From assembly GCF_000003605.2 (NCBI RefSeq), contig NW_003123908.1, forward strand, positions 30,791 through 55,125: 24,335 nt of DNA. The letters are read 5' to 3'. A program made the translations under genes and the position numbers. Positions 13,401-22,400 of the stretch are shown here, piece by piece; position 1 is the stretch's first letter, and every line of letters starts with the position of its first letter. The stretch comes from Saccoglossus kowalevskii (taxonomy: Eukaryota; Hemichordata; Enteropneusta; Harrimaniidae). The notes beneath the pieces are model-generated. The model was not told the DNA's origin. It did no database searches and saw nothing but the letters and a program-made list of their open reading frames with translations.

Positions 13401-16400
13401 AAATACATCTAACTGTACTTCACTCATTCCTCGTCAGTTTCTAGACCAGATACAGGGCAATTGACGACGCTCGCTCCACATTCACGCTGTCAAGCTGGTT
13501 GGTGGAGCTACAGAAGTTACTGTTATTATCTGCAAACTGTCAGAATGCCCTGGATAGATGCACTGGAATCGTGTCGGAAGTTTGGTGGTGATCTCGTTTC
13601 TATCGCTGATGAGAGTGAAAATAACTTTGTCACAACTTTCATCCATTCTAGTAAGATAATTTAAATTTTACTTTCAAATTATCTGCCAATGTCATTACTT
13701 TGTGTTTACATTTAAATGAGCGAAGCTATTTGTTTTATAAAAAAAATAGTACATTATATGTTTGAGTGTTTTAACTGATCTGTATTTTTTTAATTTAATT
13801 TTTGCAAGCAGATTGCTTTCATTTAGCTAATTGATATATGATGGGTACATTGTGCCACGCCTACTAAAATGAGATGTATATATTTAAGAGTGTTTGTTTA
13901 TTCTGTTACTATTTCTGTAATGTAAATGTGTTTTCTCAGTGTGCGAAGAATGGCATTTCGACTCAACGAGCACATCCTACGATTACCAATTTATCGAAGC
14001 GTCGCCTGGCGTCACTCGTACGGATTTCGAAGTGAAAGCCAATAACGACGTCCATATAGCCCTATCCGAAGAAGAACGAGTGATCGACCCGATGTACGAA
14101 ATTGTCCTTGGTGCTTCGGGAAACACACGTTCAGTAATACGTCGAGGTTCGCTAAGCAACGAGAAAAAATCTGTCCAAACACCTGGTATAGTTTCAATGA
14201 ATGAGTGGAGATCCTTTTGGATTAGTTGGAGCAATGGTGAAATTAAAGTCGGGCGTGAAGGTGAAGCCCCGTTCATTCAGTGGAAGGACCCTGATCCACT
14301 TCCTGTTAATTTTGTTGGTTATAGTACCGGTTGGGGTAGTGAAGGGGAGTTCAGACTTTGCGTGGAACATACCAATCGAGGTAGGCATACGATGACACAG
14401 ATATAATATAATAACATTTGACAAACTGGGAGTACTCAATGATTTATATCGCGTCATCTCATTAGCATTGATATTGATATGACCCTGAGTTCATTACAAC
14501 GTAGTATCTCAATGCAAATCAACATTGTTAGTGCGGGAAAAAGGAAATGTACAAGGGTTTTGTAAAAATGCACGATCTCACTACAAAATTAACTAAAACC
14601 CGTTTCATCGTATGTATAAATGTCCAGTATCAAATCGTAATATATGCCATGTAGTCTCCGATTTTCAAAAGTAGTTTTATTTTTGGTGATTATATTGTGA
14701 ATCACTGCTCGCTAATCATATAGAAAAAAATTGTATATTTCGAGCATGATTTGTTGCATATTTAGTAACATCTTTGTTTTATGTTCTTTATTATATATCA
14801 CCATACATTTACATTTGGATACATACACATACAGTTGGATTACATAAACAGAAATGCGCCAGAGCATCGTCGAATTCAAAAGCGATTAATACACCAAATA
14901 CACGCTTTACGAATAAGTATGAACACTAGCGACCATTTACCTATTTGCATTAGTATTTTCAGAGATGCATGTTTGTCGTATGATTCAGTTATCATCTCAT
15001 AGTTCGCCTGATTCTTCTTCATTTCACGCGAGATCTCCATCGGAAGCTGTCTGTCACTATATATCATACACAATGCTGTCTTTAAAATTGTAAATTCATT
15101 GGTGCATACAAGTAAACTAGCATATGTTACAACAACATGTTTCTATGTTTTTTTTACTATGAAGAGTCATATTCTTCACCATGAGTTATTGAGGTGTAAT
15201 TGTGGTGATATCGACTTTGCCAACTTGGAAAAATGTCCCGTTGGTCTTGTGTATTTTTCGGGAGAAACTAATTCTTCAAGTATATGTTATATTTATTTAA
15301 ATTCAGAAAGTGACGACAAAGTTTGGACGGGACTTACTGATCTGAGACAGCAAATGTCCTTCCAATGGTCGGATATGAGTGACGTCACCTACACCAAATG
15401 GGCAAATGGAGAACCGAACAACTATGACGGTGGCAATGAAGATTGTGGAAATATTTTCACTCATGTAAGTTCAAAATCAATTCAATATGATACGTCTTCA
15501 GTAAATTAGCCAACATTCTATAAAGAATTCAGATATTAACAATTATCAATTGAACAGTGCAATGTACTGGCATAATCGCCTATCGAAAACGCTTGTTTTT
15601 CAATTTTCTTGACTTTCAATTTTCTTATGCACTTTATTTTTTCATAAGAACGACAAAAGAGGATATTGGAACGACGGTGATTGCTCCAAATATTTTATGT
15701 CAGTGTGCAAGAAACCGAAAGAAGTATTACCGCCAACAACTGTGGGTTTAACAAACTGTGACGCCGTGAGTAAATATTTGTTGTAGTTTTAACGAATTGT
15801 GATTTCAAAACAGGCAATTTCGTATTTTGAAATACGATGCACTTTATTTCATATTTAAAACAAAAATTGTTTATATTTAATTCTTTTTATATATCTCTAT
15901 ATGTAATTACACACAGTTGCATACCTCAAAATTTGCATATCAATAATTTATTAGGGTTACAAGCAAAGCTTGCGGCCATGTTGTTATCGTTGTGTCTTTA
16001 CTTCCTCTTAGGGGTACAAGCCAATGGGGCTTGGGCCCCTATTAGTATCGTTTCGATTTCTTTCTATTCTTTTCTGGCATTCTTTTCGTGCACTTCATTC
16101 GGAGAAGAAGGAACGGAATGAACAGAACCTTAAGAAACCTTTCATGCTGTTTATTTATTTATTTTTTTGTGTGCGTGTAATGGTTATGATAAATCAAGGG
16201 ATGGATCGGATCGGGTTATTCGTGTTATCGATTTGAATCCACGCCAACAAAGACATGGTCCAATGCACAGACACAGTGCCAAGCATGGGGTGGTAATTTA
16301 GCCACGGTGAATGACAAGTGAGTGTACACATTTATAAGGTGACATTGTTCTAATTTTAAACAAAACATGCTTTTTAAATTGTATTTAACAATGTTTGAGA

Positions 16401-19400
16401 AATGAACATAATTGGAACTGTCAATGTAGTCGCGGTGGTACCGGTCTCATAATCAGTAGAATGAAGATCCACCCTGGGGTTAAAATCAACATTGTGTTGA
16501 GTCGTTCCATGGGTCAGTTTGTCACAGAATCATTTGAGGAGCCAAACTAAATCTGGCCGATGTTCATTCAGTAATGGTTGCCACCTTGATTAACCTGGTT
16601 TTATTGAAAACTAATGGCACCAGACTTGAAAAGGGCGTAAGAAATATAACACTGTTACACTTCGATGAGGTCATTGGTTGCACAATGCTGAAATGGTATC
16701 TTTAAATGGGCGCTTTGTAAAAATGGGCTTTAACTATGCTCTACAAATAAAGCCATAGTTATGTAAGAAAGATGATGACTAATCCCCGTCACATAGCTTC
16801 ACATATGGAAGGTTGCTCCTGTGTCAAAATGCACTATATCTACTATCGACATTTGTAATTGCAACTTCTTAATAAACACAATATCATATCGGAAAACAGT
16901 TTCAAAACAAATATAACATTCGTTACTTTTCAATGTATTTATAGTTTGGAACAAGCTTTTCTAGCCAGTATATTAAGTACCCTTATTCGAAACGAACGTT
17001 ATTGGATTGGACTGAACGATCTGTCATCAGTGGGTGAATATGACTGGGTTGATGGAGAAAAAGTGACGTATACGAACTGGGGAGATAACCAACCAGGTAC
17101 GCAATGTTTTCAGATCAGTGTTCTTTGAAAGGCACTACATTGTCCTACGGACGGAAGTCATCACTCTAAACAAATGTTAACTATTAACTATATCTCACTC
17201 CGGGTAAAAACTTTCATACCCCAAATAATAACTCATTTGAATACCGTCCCCTGAATAAGACTTTTTGATACAGTCTCCTAAATGAGACTTCCCCTTCAAA
17301 TACTGTTCTCTTAATGAAACCCCTCATTTAAATATATTTCCCTAAATAAAACCCCTCATTTAAACACAGTTCCCTAATTGAAACCCCTCATTTAAATATA
17401 TTTCCCTAATTGAGACCCATCATTTGACTACATTTACCAAATTGAAACCCATCATTTAAATACAGTTCCCTAATTGGAACCATAATTTAAATACAGTTCC
17501 CTAATTGAAACCCCTCATTTAAATACATTTCCCTAATTGAAACCCATCATTTAAATACAGTTTCCTAATTGAAACCCATCATTTAAATACAGTTCCCTAA
17601 TTGAAACCAATCGTTTAAATACAGTTCCCTAAATGAAATCCCTAATTTAAATACAGTTCCTTGAATAAGACCTACTTTTTGACGCAGTTTTGTAAATAAT
17701 ACCTTTCCTTTGAATACAGTTTCATAAATGAGATCTCTATTTTGTTTTCCTTTGCATGAGAAAGTTTTTTTTTGAAAACAGAGCTTAAAAGTAAACCTCT
17801 TCCGTGAAATTGTTTCTGAATGTGATAATTCCTCTAATACAGGTTCCAAAATAAAACACTTATTTGTAAAACATATCTTATACCTTATATCTCACTGATA
17901 CCTATCTTTCTAAAAACCATGCACTCATATTTCGATCTGTAGGATTTCTCTTGTACCCAACATGACCAGCCTTGTTTCAATCACCATTACCATATGAGTA
18001 TCCAATGAACACTGCATCCAAAGTTATAACATTTTTTGTGATCTAATATATCATATCATGCCTCCCACACAGATACACGTACCGGTGATTGTGTTGCCAT
18101 GGCAGTAGACAATGTTCCTGGTTTGTGGTATGGTCATCAATGTAGCGAATCTAAATACTACATATGTGAAAAGTGGTTGCCTGGTTACACGCCGCCCCCA
18201 CCATATACTGGCCCACCTACCAACCCATCGGATATTGGATGTTCAACTGGTTGGGTTGGATTTGAAGACAATTGTTTTTTGGTGAGTATCAAATTAGAAA
18301 CTATTACTGGTAGTCTTTGGCGTCGGCTATTGAATACAAATCGGGAAAACTGCACTGTAAACACAATAGAAATGCAATTGAGATAAATAGTTCGGCCATG
18401 TTTTACTTTCTTCTTAACGAACTCGGGCCTGATACCCGTCCAAGTGTTATTTAGAAACAAGCCAAGATAACGAACGGTTTGCATCAAGCGCTAAAGATGC
18501 AGATAATGAAGCACCATGGATAACGTTCATGGCTAAAATGAAATCGATGAAGTCGCTACTCTCCAATAAAATGAACTAGTTGAATAGCGATGTTGCATAT
18601 AAAGTTGATGAGATACCGAATGATGTACAGAAATTAAATGGTCGACTGCACTGTGCATAATTTGATTTTGAAAAAGCATTCGATCGTGTAAAAAATCATC
18701 TTTTTTGCACTTTAATAATATAACCCCTTTAATGTCTGTAATTCATTATCTATATATTTCGGGCTTGCTTTATTGTGTTCATTACCTCATCCATAATAAT
18801 TATATGTTGATATCCATGTACGCCATGGCCTGTGAAATAAATATATCTTACATTATTATAATTAATAAATCTTGTCTATATATCATGATATTCACTAGAC
18901 ATTACGAATATCACATCGTATCAAAATCAGCGTGCAATATATTGGGATGCCATGTGAATACACTATTTAAGAGATTTCCTTAATAAGTTTTTCATATCAT
19001 CTCCGTGTGAAGATGAAACTAAGTGGCGTTCGTTTCCTAGATAAATGTACAAATAATAGAAAAAACTTGAGCAGTGTCAAAACCCGTAATAATATTGAAA
19101 TCTCGTTGGCAGTCGATTAGAGAAAAATATCTACTTAATAACGCACTGTTGAAGCTCACTCTATTTCATTTTAGCCTGTCTATAGAACTGGTTCTTATAA
19201 CAGAAAGACATGGAGTGCCGCACGTGCAAGTTGTGTCACTATGGGAGCTGATTTGGCGAGTTTTCACAGCGCAGAGGAAGAGAATTACGTCATTTTGAAC
19301 TCTCAAATCGAGTAAGACAAGTGTTTCATTAAAAAAAGTATTGTCGTAGCTAACATTTGGTATGTACAGTAATGATGAATATGTTTAGTTAAGTAAACTT

Positions 19401-22400
19401 AACTAGTTATTTATTAAGTTTTGCTTCTGTTTCTATCAGGAATACATGGGACGGCTTTTGGATTGGGCTAAACGACCGTATGGACGAAACTGGTAATAAA
19501 ACACATTTTGAAACCGCGAATTTTGTTAATTTATCCAAAAAAAACGCTACACCCTATTTTTATGTGTTTTTTTTTTGTTTTGTTTTTTTAGGTTTTGAGT
19601 GGAGTGACGGGTCCCCTCTAGAGCATATCAACTGGAACGAAGGCGAACCGAATGACGTTAACAATGAAGACTGTGTTGAAATGTTCTTTTCCACTGAGCG
19701 TGGCTGGAATGATTTACACTGTGACCAAAAGAAAAGCTGGGTATGCAAAATACGAAAAGGTATATATTGATATTCCATTCGTCTCGATCATTGATGATAT
19801 GTGATATTGATTTTGTGTCGATATATACCTGTCACACGTAACACATACGGTTTGAAACTTCTCTGATATTAGGTGTGTCTCCGTCAACTACATCGTCACC
19901 AGCTATAGCTACCACAGAGCCAAGTAAGTGACGAATCAACCACTTTCTAAATGAATTTTCTAAATCATCGTTATTATAAGATACTCGTTTTTTTTTACTG
20001 ACTGTTGATCTCGATTTCTTTGCACAAACAAATTGTCGTATAATTTAGGTCACAAAATACATTTCATTTATAGGTGCAGGTAATTGTGATAATGAAGAAT
20101 GGATCCGGCATCGCACCGCTTGTTATTTCTTTAGCAAAACTTCTTCTGTAGCCGACAAAAGCTGGGAAGATGCCCGTCAGTATTGTAGACAACAAGCTGC
20201 AGAACTGATTTCGATTCATTCGGTTTCCACGCAAACATTTGTCCATAACCAGGTAACTGGCAAACCTCGCTATTACTACTTCATACGTACTCAGATGTGA
20301 CATGTTGTATTGATATTTTTCATTATAAATTCTCATTATAAATATTCATATATATATGAATATTTATTTATAATATATATATTCGTCTGCAGATTGCAGG
20401 AAAGTATAATGTTTGGATTGGACTACGCGAGTATGTAGCTTCATCAACATACAGGTAAAAATAAATGAATTATAGATGTTATCGTATAAATAGTATTCAC
20501 GTGTTGTTTCAACAGAAAAAAATCATCACGTAATTAAATATTTTTTTTATTATTAGCTGGTCGGACAGTTCACCGCTGGATTATATTAATTGGGCTCATG
20601 GAGAACCAAATGACAGTGATGGACAAGAAAAATGTGTCGAGTGCCGAGAATACGGTAAATGATTACCAGTTCGATTGTTGTTGGTGTATATTTTATGAAA
20701 ACACATTAAATAAAATTATTGTATCATGGCACAACATATAGCCGTATAGTTATGTCCAACACGCGATATACTTCTAGCTAAATTGACGCATTCGGTTAAT
20801 TGTCACCATTTTATAAATTATATCTCATTTTTAATCATCTTAACTTTTTAATATATATATTTATAAGATTCGTCATGGAATGATATGAACTGTGGTGATA
20901 GGATGCCATTTGTTTGCAAAAAGTCGATCGGAGCTATCACTCCGCCCTCAATAGTTTCCACACCAGCCCCATCAGGTTACTGCCCAGAGGGATTTCTAGA
21001 GCATACAGAGAAATGTTATCAGTTCAATGGTGGCGATGAATCGTATGTCGTTGACTGGTATACAGCCAGGGACCGTTGCAGGAGTGCTGGTGGCGACCTT
21101 GCTACAATTCATAGCCAGGCTTTGCAAGGTAAAATACGATACTTTTGTTGTGCGATGTGTCTGGTTTGCATGATCCAGTCACCGTCTTTCCAATGATATA
21201 AAAATGTTCTTGTTCGCTTTTGGTGTTAACAAATCACCTTGGTGTAAGTTATATTGCCAGTACTTTATGCATATTTCGAGTTATACCCGGTTTGAATTGT
21301 GCATTTTATATTATTTTTCACTAACTCATACTCATGTGTTCAATTATAGCTTATCTCACAAGCAACCTTCGTGATATAGAATATTCTATGTGGATCGGCC
21401 TCAGTGATACTATACAAGAAGGTAAATACAGATGGACTGATGGATCCAGTGTGGATTACTATAACTGGAGAGCAGGTGAACCCAACGGAGAAAATCAGGT
21501 AAGCTTTTAAGTTGTGTAGATAATCTTTAAAAACTTGTATTTTTTTCAAATTGATATTGCTTGTTTGTGATGAACTAAAAATCACATTATGCATATATTA
21601 CCCGTATGCATTCGGTGTAAACAAAATACAAGCACAAAGGGGGTCATTACCACCTCAGAAAACATTAATGTTGTGCCTTTTGCCAGCAATGCTAAATAGA
21701 GTAATGAAAAAAACACTATTAGCTTATATTGTTTTCAAGAGAGTGTTTGCTAAAATTGTTAACATTTTACATCATATTGATTGCCACGTTACTGGCTTGA
21801 ACCACAGTTTGTAACATGACAAATGTTGTACTGTGTGCAAGGCGTTTGTTTATTCTTGGCAATTTAGTTTCGCAAAGCAGATTAGAGATGATGTTATTTC
21901 TACTAAGTAATAAATTCAAGATATATTCGTAGCATATATAATAAACAGCTTAAATTTGATTGTATGTACTTTATTCCTCGGAAGAGTGCTCTTGGAAGTA
22001 ATGTACTTCCACACGTATATCTTGGTGACTCTAACTTTAAAATTGTGCATAAGCTCGTTTATCTAGGATATGTTGTTATGGATGATGAGGACATAACACG
22101 ACAGCTTCGAATTTTTTTGGTTGCAGCAGTGATTTTAAATTACATTGTCCCGAACCTTTTGCGCTTACATGTATTGTTCACGGCTTTGGTTTCAACATAA
22201 TCGCAAAAGTATTAATGAACTCATGATCAGTGTCACGTATAATAATACGTTTCGTTTAGTCCCGGGACTGCAGTGCTAGTGGTATGTTTACATACTGTAA
22301 CATGCCTACATTCGATTCTCTTAGACGAAACATGGTTTTTTTGCACTTTATACTCGTCTTTATACGAAAATTGACAATAGGGTCGTTGCGGTGCGTTTAT

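Noticed and set aside
13983-14457. Minus-strand open frames opposite the Methyltransf_FA-like exon.
   Set aside because: They are antisense shadows of a real, motif-bearing plus-strand exon.
15099-15306. Open frame upstream of exon 24 containing CPVGLVYFSGETNSSSICYIYL, faintly like a CTLD start.
   Set aside because: No phase-1 acceptor with a pyrimidine tract precedes it, the beginning of CTLD6 is already supplied by exon 22, and the helix-2 region is absent.
17583-17849. 88-codon minus-strand frame with periodic composition, briefly considered as a repeat protein.
   Set aside because: It is produced by the 32-bp minisatellite; the period is not a multiple of three, so no consistent protein repeat results.
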